A program made the position numbers and the translations under genes. From Macrothele yani (Eukaryota > Arthropoda > Arachnida > Araneae > Macrothelidae), in the NCBI GenBank assembly GCA_039090855.1, contig CM077024.1, positions 66,239,594 to 66,303,593 on the forward strand: a DNA stretch of 64,000 nt. Reading direction: 5' to 3'. Positions within the stretch are counted from its first letter, which is position 1, and each line of letters starts with the position of its first letter. The notes below the pieces were generated by a model. That model was not told where the DNA came from. It saw nothing but the letters and a program-made list of their open reading frames with translations, and ran no database searches. Below, piece by piece: positions 10,361 to 19,923 of this stretch.

Positions 10361-11775
10361 TTTTTAGCACGTCTTTTGTAAAAAATATATAATGCTTATG
10401 CTATCTGTTTGTCCGTCCGTCTGTAGACACCATATCTCTGCAACTATTAGTCCGATTTCAAAAATTCCTTTTGGGTTGGGAAGCTTGAAATATGAGAATG
10501 ATGATCCTTTATTTCGTTTTTCTTTACGATGTACAATTTCGCCGCTAGAGGGCGTAAATGCAGATGTCGAATTCAAAATACATTCCATATATATGTTTCT
10601 AAACACCTGATTGAAAAATTTTTTGTCTTTCGATTCCATTTATGTCTAAGTGTTTTAGGTATAGTTACTTTTTCTAGTTACTCATAGATTTTCCGCTAGG
10701 AGGCATAAAAGTAAATTGTTTTCCCCAATATCTTTTCTAAAACTCAGATTTGAAAAAAAAATCAGCCGATACAGTTCCTGATGGGAAATCTTTTGCATGT
10801 GATTTCTAATTTTTGGTAAAAAATACTTTAGCCACCGGGGTAAGAGTTAATTTTTGTTTCTGATGTATTTGCTGTAAAATTTCAGCTTATTAAATCTCGA
10901 TTGAAAAACTTCGTTCGTGGACCGATGCCATAAACCTTTTCGGGATATTTTCTTAAAATATTGCATGGTTTCTCCGCCAAGGAGCGTAGATGTATAACTT
11001 ATTTTTGTCAATATCTATGCTTGTAATGGTCCGATTTGAAAAATTCTTCCTCTATTGGATAGTTTCTGGTGTGACAAGTTTTTCATATATTTTCAAAATT
11101 CATAACTTTCCGCTAGGGAACGCAAATGTAAATTGCGTTCCCCTCGATATTTCTGCTTCCAAAACTCCGATTTGAAACATTCTTCCTGTATCGCACACAG
11201 CTCCTGATGGAAAATGTTTTTCATATAATTTCTAATATTTGGCAAAGAATGATTCGGCCACCATAGGTCATAAGCGTTAATTTCTGCTTCTAATGTATTT
11301 GCAGCAAAATCTGAGCTCCTGAAAACTAGACTAAAATTTTTTCTTGGACAGATACCGCTCACATCGAAAAACCATTTGAGAATACTTTCTTCCTAAAATA
11401 ATGCATGGTTTTCCCGCCAGGGGGTCGTAGATGCATATCTTATATTAGCCCATATCTCTGCTTCTAAGAGTCAGATTTAAAAAAATTCTTCGTTTGTTGG
11501 AGAGTTTTTGCTGCGAAATGTTTCTCATATGAATTCAAATTTTTCTTAACGCACACGTCTGCAACCAGAGGGCGTAAGCTCCCGATTCAGTTTACAGCAA
11601 TATCTGCGGGATTAAAAATCCGATTGAAACACTTTTCTTCCGTCAAATACTATTGTTTTCCATACCGGTTCCATTGACTTTGAATAGCTTTGATAAATTT
11701 AATTTGCGTCAGAACGAGTTCAAAAGACGTGCTTTATTACACCCGAAAATTCGGTGTCATCTTTCTTGTTATATA
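10361..11775 (+). mobile_element. Non-coding element with CTCF-like motif array, copy A
   Basis: Starts TTTTTAGCACGTCTTTTGTA and ends near CAAAAGACGTGCT (11721-11733) plus a conserved tail to about 11775 that contains a CACCCGAAAATTCGGTG hairpin. The two ends form a 13-bp inverted pair AGCACGTCTTTTG/CAAAAGACGTGCT. A GTCC repeat lies near 10409. The body is built of roughly 150-bp units, each with a core such as CCGCTAGGGGGCG. Here cores sit at about 10542, 10693, 10832, 10974, 11110, 11257, 11414 and 11562, most of them mutated. No ORF is conserved between copies A, B and C. The same ends and order occur at 46051 and 60132, so this is a transposed family. The class is unknown. Confidence 0.75.
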
Positions 11776-12296
11776 TTGACTTCAAGTAGATTTCGATCAT
11801 CAGTCATTACAAATATATTGTTTGTAATATAAAAATAGAATTCCGTTGTTGTTTCAGAAGGATAGCGCACATGGTATGATAAAAATATGGTTCTATAGCA
11901 CAAAAGAGCAGCTATTGTCAAAGTGTTCCATGTGTACTGGCACTCCGTGACACCGAATTACAGTACCAAGAAGTGGCAAGATTTGCTTTCGTAAAATACT
12001 TCAACAGAGAGCAAGGCAGCGCAACTGGTATTGATTCCAATCTCAGACAAATTAGGAGGAGAGAGTGGGCGTTATAAGGCAAACATGTTGCGGCTTCGAA
12101 TAAATACTTTACGAATTTGTGAGTGAAACACTTTGGGATCCTGTAGGAAGGAGCTTGAAAGATGATCGCCATGTACTGAATGTCAGGACAATGTAGGAAT
12201 CAGCCACAACGCCAGCTTATGGCTTTCGGAAGAGGGCGGATCATCTGACAACCCGGATTGTAAAGAAGGTAAACACGTAGGCTTCAATCGTACAAT
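11776..12296. other. No recognisable gene
   Basis: Unassigned sequence between repeat copy A and a SINE. No domain, tandem repeat or terminal repeat was recognised. Confidence 0.45.
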
Positions 12297-12516
12297 GCCG
12301 CCCCGGTGGCGTAGTGGTCTAGGCGATGGCCTCTGATCATTCGTCCGTAAGGGGCCGGGTTCGAATCCCGGTGAGGCATGGATGTTTGTGTTTGTCTTAC
12401 GGCACTGGCTCTCTCCCTTCCCTGGAACCAGTGACCCTAAATTAGGGACGGGCGACTGCTTATAGCCCATTGAGTTGCTCACGGTGGTCGTTAAACCTCC
12501 AATCAAAAAAAAAAAA
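12297..12516 (+). mobile_element. tRNA-derived SINE, copy 1
   Basis: A 220-bp element with a tRNA-like head: an A-box-like GGTGGCGTAGTGGTCTAGG and a B box GGGTTCGAATCCCGG at the normal spacing. A conserved body follows (AAATTAGGGACGGGCGACTG, TTGAGTTGCTCACGGTGGTC), then CCTCCAATC and an A tail. Five other copies occur in the window. A folded tRNA gene is ruled out by the extra body and tail. Confidence 0.9.
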
Positions 12517-12579
12517 TCAAAGTGCTGGCGACAGTGGTTACGAAGCGCTAAACACTGTTGTCAGCAAAATTTGGTGCAC

Positions 12580-12905
12580 ATTGGAGGATAACATCTCTAT
12601 CTTGTGACACGTGTCTACCGCCAATGGCAGTTAGCCACTATCAGCAAAACAGAAAGCCACTACCATAATACGAAGAACCATTTCCGGACGATTCGCCGAG
12701 GCAAGCTAGCATGCATATGTGCATTGTGGTGTTTTACCGCTGATTGATAAATCTTGTCAGCAGGGCGTGGAGTGGTACCTGCCTCTATAACTTCGGGATG
12801 AGGAATGCTATATCATCTGTAGCGACGAGTCTGGTTTTTGTGTAGAAGCCAGTGATTTCTGGGGATATGTGTGGAGTTAACGCTGCCAACGCTGCGGTAT
12901 ATACA
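12580..12905 (+). pseudogene. Possible Tc1 transposase fragment
   Basis: The phrase CSDESGFCVEASDFWGYVWS on the + strand resembles the first catalytic block of Tc1 transposases (SDESRF followed by an xVWR motif). Upstream codons are broken. No terminal repeats are seen. It is weak because only one block is present. Confidence 0.35.
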
Positions 12906-12918
12906 CTCTTTGCCAAAA

Positions 12919-12943
12919 AAAATAAATAAATAAATAAATAAAA
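12919..12943. repeat. (AATA)n microsatellite
   Basis: About five repeats of AATA directly upstream of SINE copy 2. Confidence 0.85.
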
Positions 12944-12974
12944 AAACGAAGCACCCCAGATGAAACTCCTCATG

Positions 12975-13138
12975 GCCGCCCCGGTGGCGCAGTGGTCTAA
13001 ACGATGGCCTCTGATCATTCGTCCGAACGAAGTCCGGGTTCGAATCCCGGTGAGGCATGGATGTTGTGTTTGTCTTACGGCACTGGTTCTCTTCCTTCCC
13101 TGGAACCAGTGACCCTAAATTAGGGACGGGTGACGGGT
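12975..13138 (+). mobile_element. tRNA-derived SINE, copy 2, 3' truncated
   Basis: Same head and B box as copy 1, then the body as far as GGGACGGGTGACGGG near 13138. There the sequence passes abruptly into the repeat that precedes the Penelope-like element, so the tail and poly(A) are missing. The Penelope insertion, or a joint rearrangement, probably cut it. Confidence 0.85.
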
Positions 13139-13156
13139 TACACCCGAAAATCAAAA

Positions 13157-13239
13157 CCCGGCTCCCAACAAAATGGCTCCAAACAACTCGAACACCCGGC
13201 TCCCAACAACACTCAAACCCGGCTCCCAACAAAATGGCT
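13157..13239 (+). repeat. Three copies of CCCGGCTCCCAACAA
   Basis: The word occurs at about 13157, 13195 and 13218, and AAAATGGCT follows the first and third copies. The last copy abuts the start of recognisable Penelope RT codons. It may be a small tandem duplication made at the 5' junction of the inserted element. Confidence 0.8.
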
Positions 13240-14171
13240 GAGATACGCCGATGACATATTCTTCATCTGGCCTCATGACAGTATTGATCTTAAACCTTTT
13301 TTCGACCAGCTCAATAATATGCACCCAAGCATCAAATTCACGATGGAACAGGAATCCAACAACTCGCTCTCGTTCTTTGATGTACTTATCAAAAAGGCAC
13401 CACACGGAAGGCCACTAACAAGTGTTTATTATAATCCAACACACATCCCAAACGTGATGCTGCCGTCCTCATCATGCCCGATGAAGCACAAAATGGCCCT
13501 TTTCCGGCACAGGACACGACGGACCTTCACGCACTGTTCTGATCTACCTACTCTCCGGAAAGAACTCGATGACTTGCGAATCCTTGCAACCACAGCAGGT
13601 TATGACGTACAGAAGATAGAAGCGATTATTGAAAGGGCAAATATTAAATCAACCAGCCCTGACAACCGGACATATGACAACCCACCCCGCTACATTGGAT
13701 CCTTCCCCTACATACAGCATTTCAGTTATTTTCTCAAGAACTCGCTCCGGAAATTTGGGCTTGACATCGGGATATGGATCAAAACCACTCGCGAGGATCC
13801 TCACTTCAAAAATGAGCACTATCACGGATCTTTCAGACGCCGGAATCTATTCTATGCCGCTAATCTACCCCGACGTATCAATGAAAGAATATGTGGGCAT
13901 GACAAAGCGCTCCTTCAAGGTAAGACTAGCGGAGCACAAGAGAGATGTTGCAGCGGGAAGAATAAACACAACACTAGCGAAAGAGGTCACAACCCATTCA
14001 GCCACTCCACAATGGGGCGGCATGAAGAAAATCGCCTCCTACACGAACGCCAAGGCCACTGCTATAAGGGAATCCATTGAAATTATAGCCAACCCGATCG
14101 CGTGCAACGATGAGCTTTCTTTCGATTTACTTTTTGCATGGCGCATGTTTCTGCGTACAGCGCACGCCTAG
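13238..14171 (+). pseudogene. Penelope RT C-terminus and GIY-YIG endonuclease
   Basis: The frame from about 13238 reads LRYADDIFFIWPH (RT motif C), then SLSFFDVLIKK and a linker. Near 13813 the frame shifts by one, after which the nuclease follows: GIYSMPLIYPDVSMKEYVGM, then RSFKVRLAEHKRD and AIRESIEI. The GIY and YVG strands, the Arg/His helix and the catalytic Glu are all present. The N-terminal two thirds of RT are missing. In the family the nuclease nicks target DNA for primed reverse transcription. This copy cannot make the full protein. Confidence 0.85.
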
Positions 14172-14286
14172 CACATGTCTCTCGCCCGCCTGCACGAGGC
14201 ACTTTTACATGTAAAAGTTTTTACGTTTATATTATTGTTATCTTGCATTTAAATTCCTGTATATATTCTTTAGACGTCATTCCAGC

Positions 14287-14320
14287 CTGATGAAGCTACC
14301 CGTTGGTAGTGAAAGCTCGC
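14287..14320 (+). ncRNA. Hammerhead-ribozyme-like core
   Basis: CTGATGA (14287-14293) is followed by AG, a 5-bp stem CTACC/GGTAG with loop CGTT, then TGAAAG with the conserved GAAA at 14311-14314. That is the CUGANGA - stem II - GAAA order of a hammerhead. Penelope-like elements are known to carry such motifs. I cannot convincingly pair stems I and III by eye, so activity is not claimed. Confidence 0.45.
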
Positions 14321-14375
14321 TCGCTTTTTTACTGTGTATTACGCCAAAATAAACGGATTTGCACAAGATTTGTTA

Positions 14376-14559
14376 AAAATGCAAAACTTTGAAAAGCAAG
14401 AAAGACTTTGCATCCACAGCAAGAAAAAAAGTTGGAGACGTTCTAGCTTATGCTAATTGATTACACTTGTCAGATTCGTGAGCGTGACTCCAGAAGGAAT
14501 GGGATTGCAAGAATTTCTTTATAGCCCGTAGTGAAAAAATTAAAAAGGCTTTTTTTTTT
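14376..14559. other. No recognisable gene
   Basis: Short AT-rich spacer between the Penelope 3' end and a dispersed repeat. Confidence 0.4.
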
Positions 14560-14670
14560 TTTATTTCAGCGTTCTGTAAATAAAGTTGCTCTCAAACTTT
14601 CCCCACCAAAAATAATGCTAGCCCAACCTGATTTCGAAGTCAAGCGATATCTCTGCTTAGAAGGCACCTC
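14560..14670 (-). repeat. Dispersed repeat, copy 2
   Basis: GTAAATAAAGTTGCTCTCAA, then AAAAATAATGCTAGCCCA and TGATTTCGAAGTCAAGCGA align with 15885-16010 in the same orientation. Not coding. The reverse complement of its partner begins CAGGGACGTCGC, like the repeat at about 10110. Confidence 0.5.
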
Positions 14671-14989
14671 TGTAAGAAGGAAGGTAAAACTAAACTGCAG
14701 ATGTAGTAAAACTACGAAGTTAGTTTGCCAAATGCTTCCGTACAATAACGGTTTCCAGCTCATCTTAGCATATTCAGTTAGGTTAAAGTAGTGGGATATG
14801 GTTGGGCCACTCCAGTATTTTATCATCATTTTTAAGGAAATCATTAATCAGGGTAGTCTTATGAGATTGCATTGTCATCCATAAGAATATTGGAGCCACA
14901 TGTCATAGGTCCCAGTCAAATTCCCTAACTAGTTTCAGACTGGTATAGATTCCTCATTCCGAGGCGTACCAGCCCAGGAAATCACCGTG

Positions 14990-15225
14990 ACGACGTTGGT
15001 CTCCGGCGATGAGCGGTAGAATAGAGTAGATACCAAGACAGGAAAGTAAGAGTTTAAAGTTTCTAAGAAAAATTAGAATTTTACAGACTATGCACGCAGT
15101 GACGTCGCCAAGGGAATGGGAGGGCGGGCTTAAATCTTTCTTGTCCATCCAGTTCAAGATGTACCTATTTTTTCAGGTTTTTTTTACTTTAAAATATAAT
15201 CTGAACTTTGCAAAGTAATGAGTAG
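14990..15225 (+). repeat. Dispersed repeat, copy 3
   Basis: GACGTCGCCAAGGGAATGGG (from 15101) and the later AAAATATAATCTGAACTTTG match 9985-10215. With 14560-14670 in the opposite orientation it may mark the two ends of one larger decayed element. Confidence 0.5.
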
Positions 15226-15384
15226 CGAGTGATAAGGGGGATAAGACTTCATTGAGGAAAGCCATTACCCATGGCTCTGATTTTGTTTATTCTACTTAGT
15301 AGGGGATTTCAACACAGTTGGGGTCTAAAGCTATACCAGCGCTAGTAAGCCTGTCCCGGAAAAGTGAGGACTCAGGACGTGGAT
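15226..15384. other. No recognisable gene
   Basis: Spacer with no feature I can support. Confidence 0.4.
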
Positions 15385-15392
15385 AACGACTG

Positions 15393-15626
15393 TTTTTTTT
15401 TTTTGTTTTTTTTTTTTTGTTTGGAGGTTTAACGACCACCGTGAGCAACTCAATGGGCTATAAGCAGTCGCCCGTCCCTAATTTAGGGTCACTGATTCCA
15501 GGGAAGGGAGAGAGCCAGTGCCGTAAGACAAACACAACATCCATGCCTCACCGGGATTCGAACCCGGACCCCGTTCGGACGGATGATCAGAGGCCATCGC
15601 TTAGACCACTGCGCCACCGGGGCGGC
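15393..15626 (-). mobile_element. tRNA-derived SINE, copy 3
   Basis: Complete minus-strand copy. On the + strand it runs from the poly(T) through GGAGGTTTAACGACCACCGT to CCACCGGGGCGGC. An 8-bp target duplication AACGACTG flanks it (15385-15392 and 15627-15634), showing retroposition as a unit. Confidence 0.92.
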
Positions 15627-15634
15627 AACGACTG

Positions 15635-16333
15635 CTTTGGAAGAGATGAGTGCAACACAAGGCTGCTTGCTGGCTTGAAGGAAGTGCCCTTATTTTTCCT
15701 CAACTGTAATCCACGAAAACATCTGATTTCAAGCCCTTCTTCTAGGTATAAAATTTTCTTTTAATCAGTACGTGCCACTGCTGGTGACAGAGTGTCATAT
15801 TTATTATAACAGCAGGTAACTCTTCATGTTTTACTAATTTTATTAAAAATGGATGGACGGAACATTAAAAAATATTCCAAATTAAAAGATTTAAAATACT
15901 TTCAGTGTTTCGTATGTAAAGTTGCTATCAGACTTGCACTAGAAAAAATAATACTCGCCCACCCATTTCCCACTCTGATTTCGAAGACTAGCGACGTCCC
16001 TGTGCGCACGTTGGGCTAAGAAGTTGCCTGGTCGTGTGGGAATTTCGCTAGATCATTACATGAATATGTTAAAGGCGAAAATTTTTTGTATTACGTTATT
16101 AAACAAGGGCTGAAGGAGGTGCAGGTATTAATTTGACCGACGTTTTTAGCACGTATTTTTATATTGAATGCCAGTGTCAAAGAAGTTTATTTTTTTTTAG
16201 TATATTGTTATTTAGTTTAGATATTTTTGTAATTAGACGGTGTACGAGGTGCAGGGCTACGTATGTGAGTTGAAGATTTACTAAGTGCAATGGCTATATA
16301 CTATGGTATATGTATAATTTTATTTAATTGTGT

Positions 16334-16336
<3 letters not shown>
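15635..16336. other. No gene; contains dispersed repeat copy 4
   Basis: At 15885-16010 lies another minus-oriented copy of the GACGTCGC repeat (ATGTAAAGTTGCTATCAGAC, GATTTCGAAGACTAGCGACG). The rest is AT-rich with no recognisable coding sequence. Confidence 0.45.

Positions 16337-16364
<28 letters not shown>
16337..16364. repeat. (TA)n microsatellite at an RTE insertion site
   Basis: An alternating TA run ends in TATATAC, directly before the RTE 5' end. TTATATAC recurs after that element's tail near 19562, a likely target duplication. Confidence 0.8.
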
Positions 16365-16365
<1 letters not shown>

Positions 16366-19300
16366 GGGATGGAAAGTCAGGTGATGCGTAACATCACAGC
16401 CTCTCCTTGACAAATGTCAACCCCGCCTTCTCGTGGTGCATCCTGTTCCCACTAAAGAGGCTCTGACGACCGCCAATAGCAGTATAACTATACCATCGGG
16501 ATTAGAGGAAATGCTATCCCACACTCACCAACCCGCTTGGCCAGCGTGGTGAGTTATGGCCAAACCCCTCCAAAAGGACTTCACAACTTAAATCTTGGCC
16601 CTCAGTCACCAGCAGCTGGAAAGTTCCTGGCCAAGGCAGCGGCCAGTGCAACATGAAGGGCAGAGGGTGCTAAGAATCCCCGGAGGACTGGACTAGGCTG
16701 CCATGTGATGCTGACCTTGGCTACATATAATGGACGCTCCCTATCTTCTGATTCAAGGCTTCTTGAACTGGAAGAGGAACTACAAAGGATCAAGTGGGCC
16801 ATCGTCGGACTAAGTGAGGTAAGGAGAAAAGGAGAAGATCTCATTGAACTGAAAAGTGGACATCTCTTCTACTATCGTGGGACAGATACTGGCAGAACTA
16901 GTGGTGTTGGATTTATAATAAACAAGAAACTGAAGGATAAAGTTGTAGAAGTTGAAAGTTCCTCTGACAGCTGCACGACTCGTTATCCAACTCTCGAGAA
17001 GATACCAGGCTCAGATTATTCAAACTTATGCGCCAACCACAAGTCATCCTGAAGAAGAAATTGAAGAATTTTATGAGGAAATTCGTCATCAAAATAATAA
17101 AGGTAAGCAACACTTGAAGATAATTATGGGGATTTCAATGCAAAAATAGGGCAACGACAACAGAATGAAACTTCAGTAGGTAAATTCGGTCACGGCAACA
17201 GAAACCAGCGTGGAAATACTCTCGTTGAGTTAGCAGAGGCAGAAGGGTTTTTCACCTTGAACTCCTTTTCCAAAAAAAAGCCACACAGGAAATGGACATG
17301 GAGACATCCAAATGGGACGACAAGTGAAATTGATTTTATTATGTGTAACAAAAAATTCGTCATAGAAGACTGCAGTGTGCTAAACAAGTTCAACACAGGT
17401 TGTGACCATAGATTGGTGAGATGTAAGATGCACCTCAACACTAAACTCGAACGTGGCAAGCTCATAAGACAAACAAAATGTATTGACATAACCAACCTTA
17501 AAAAACACCATAATACCTTCAAGTTGGAACTGAAGAACAGATTCTCTGCTTTAGGAGGCCTGACATCGGAAGAAGTGGATAATTCTGAAGTTAACAGAAA
17601 AGTAACCAAAGCTCTTATGGAAACAGCAACAAACTTAGCTGGGTCTAAGAACAAGTTGCATGTGAATAAATTATCAGGAAAAACCAAAATGTTGATGCAA
17701 AAAGGAAGAGAGATGAAGACAACTAAAGAAGATGTGACTTCCAAAGTGGAATATATAGAGCTATGCAAGACAGTACGAAAAAGTATCACTGAAGACGTAA
17801 GGAAATTCAACTGTGAACTAGTGAGGAAAGCAATTGAAAACAACCAAAGCCTAAAGATAGCAAAGGGACATCTCAGTAAGGGAAGAAAACAGATTATGGC
17901 ACTGAGAAAAGAAGATGGTTCTGTAACACGAAATAGAGGCGAAATTTTGACAAGAGTGAAAAATTTCTACTCCAAATTATATGAAAGGGATGATACATGT
18001 ACTCCAGATATCATGAAAGGTACCAGTACCAGAGTTCTTCCAGTCCTCCCAGCAGAAGGTGCACATGCAGTCAATAACATGAAGCGGGGAAAAGCTCCAG
18101 GAGAAGACGGAATTACTGTAGACATCACACAAGAAGCAAGTGGAGAAATCGAAACAGTCCCCACCCAAATTTTCACTCGATGCCTTTAACGAAGGGAAGA
18201 TTCCTGAGGATTGGAACAACGCTACAATGATCCTGCTACATAAAAAAGGTGACATTGATGATCTCATGAACTACAGACCTATCAGCCTCTTATCAGTGGT
18301 TTATAAAATCTTCGCTAAAGTTCTTTCACACCGCTTGAAGGTAACACTGGACATGGCTCAACCGAGTGAACAAGCTGGATTCAGGAGTGGCTACAGCAGA
18401 ATAGATCATATCTACGTATTGAGAAAACTAATTGAAAGAGCGAGGGAATATAAACTTCCATTGTGCATGGCTTTTATCGATTATGAAAAAGCCTTTGATT
18501 CGGTGAAACCATCAGCAGTTACAATGGCTCTGAAATCCTGCGGTATTGAAGATGCATACATTAATATTATTAATAACATCTATGAAAATGCAAGTGCAAA
18601 GATTCGGCTGTTTGAAAATACAGCACACATAAAAATTGGAAAGGGAGTGAGACAAGGTGACACCATATCTCCGATACTCTTTAACGTCACATTGGAAAAT
18701 GTCTTTCAATCACTGAGCTGGGAAAACAAAGTAATAAAGATTAATGGAGATTATCTAACCAACCTTCGTTTTGCTGATGACGTAGTAATTTTTGCAACTA
18801 CCCTATCAGAGCTGCAGAGTATGATCCAGGAACTTGCTGACAAGAGTAAAGAAGTGGAACTAAAAATGAACTTTCAGAAGACAAAAGTGATGTTCAATGC
18901 TTTTACAAAAAATGAAGATTTATCTATTGATGGAGAAAAGCTGGAGATAACAGACACGTACGTTTACCTTGGACAGCAGATATCAAGTGAGGGTCACATT
19001 GATGAAGAAATCAATCGGCGTACAAAACTTGCCTGGAGAGCTTTTGGAAGAAACAGCATAATTTTCAAGAGCAATATGCCATTATGTCTTAAAAGAAAAG
19101 TGTTTGTTCAGTGCATCCTTCCAGTGCTTACGTATATTGCAGAAACGTGGACCTTAACTAAAAGAGACATACAAAGACTGAAGACAACTCAAAAAGGCAT
19201 GAAGAGGTGCATGCTTGGTGTAACCAGTAGAGATAAGAAGAGGAACTCGTGGATCCGAAAAATGACAAGAGTGGAAGACATCATGATCAGAGTTAAATCC

Positions 19301-19562
19301 CTGAAATGGCAATGGGCTGGACATATTGCCAGAAGGACAGACCATCGATGGACAGCCGAAATTTTAGATTGGATTCCAAGGGACAGGAAAAGATCCAGAA
19401 AAAAACCACATGGGAGATGGGTTGATGCAACTTGAAAGTATGCGGGAGTGGCATGTAGGAGGCTGGCACAAGACAGGCCGTTGTGGAGGAAACCTGGGGA
19501 GACCTTCGTCCAGCAGTGGATTGATAATGGTTGACAATGATGATGATGATGATGATGATGAT
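16366..19562 (+). mobile_element. RTE-type LINE, copy a (near full length)
   Basis: About 3.2 kb with a 340-base leader (TGATGCGTAACATCACAGCC, CACTCACCAACCCGCTTGGC). It has one endonuclease-RT coding region without RNase H, and a very short 3' UTR that is just an (ATG/GAT)n tail after the stop. One ORF and a tail of short simple repeats are the hallmarks of the RTE clade. At least eight related copies occur in this window. Copies a and b stand head to tail, 18 bases apart. Confidence 0.92.
16708..19534 (+). pseudogene. RTE endonuclease-reverse transcriptase, copy a
   Basis: Starts MLTLATYNGRSLSSDSRLLE at ATG 16708. The APE-type endonuclease shows VGLSEVRRK, IIQTYAPTTSHPEEE and GCDHRLVRCK. 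RT shows KAPGEDGITVD, NYRPISLLSVVYKI, EQAGFRSGYS, FIDYEKAFDSV, VRQGDTISPILFN and RFADDVVIFAT (catalytic pair kept). The C terminus has RHxx-type MTRVEDIMIRVKSLKWQWAG. Three frameshifts are visible: near 16970, at the lost A in the MGDFNAKIG codons near 17130, and at an extra T near 18188. A premature stop lies at 19433-19435 in the WVDE.RKYAG region. The open stretch 18140-19435 is the longest piece. Confidence 0.9.
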
Positions 19563-19923
19563 TTATATACATAAATACGTAGGGATGTTAGGTCAGGTAA
19601 TGCGCAACATCACATCCTCTCCTTGACAAATGTCAGCCCCGCGTTCTCGTGGTGCATCTTGTTCCCACTAAAGGGGCTCTGACGACAGCCAATAGCGGTT
19701 GAACTATACCATCGGGATTAGAGGAAATGCTATCCCACACTCACCAACCCACTTGGCCAGCGTGGGGAGTTATGGCCAAACCCCTCCAAAATGACTCCAC
19801 AACTTAAAGCTTGGCCCTCAGCCTCCGGCAGCTGGAATGTACCTGGCCAAGGCAGCGGTCAGTGCGACATGAAGGCAGAGGGTGCTAAGAATCACCAGAG
19901 GACCAGACTAGGCTGCCATTTGA

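Larger units (their letters stand above)
13236..14375 (+). mobile_element. 5'-truncated Penelope-like retroelement
   Basis: It begins within RT at the YADD motif and keeps the RT thumb, the linker, the GIY-YIG endonuclease and the 3' UTR. A hammerhead-like core lies at 14287-14314. Penelope-like elements are defined by RT plus GIY-YIG endonuclease and often carry hammerhead ribozymes. The 3' end is placed near 14375, where the conserved-looking UTR gives way to AT-rich sequence, and is approximate. Confidence 0.85.

Noticed and set aside
10361..11775. Helitron
   Set aside because: A subterminal hairpin exists, but I see no TC start, no CTRR end and no clear A/T target, so I leave the class open.
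12297..12380. True tRNA gene
   Set aside because: A and B boxes are present, but the copy continues into a 150-base body with an A tail and is repeated six times with target duplications, so it is a SINE.
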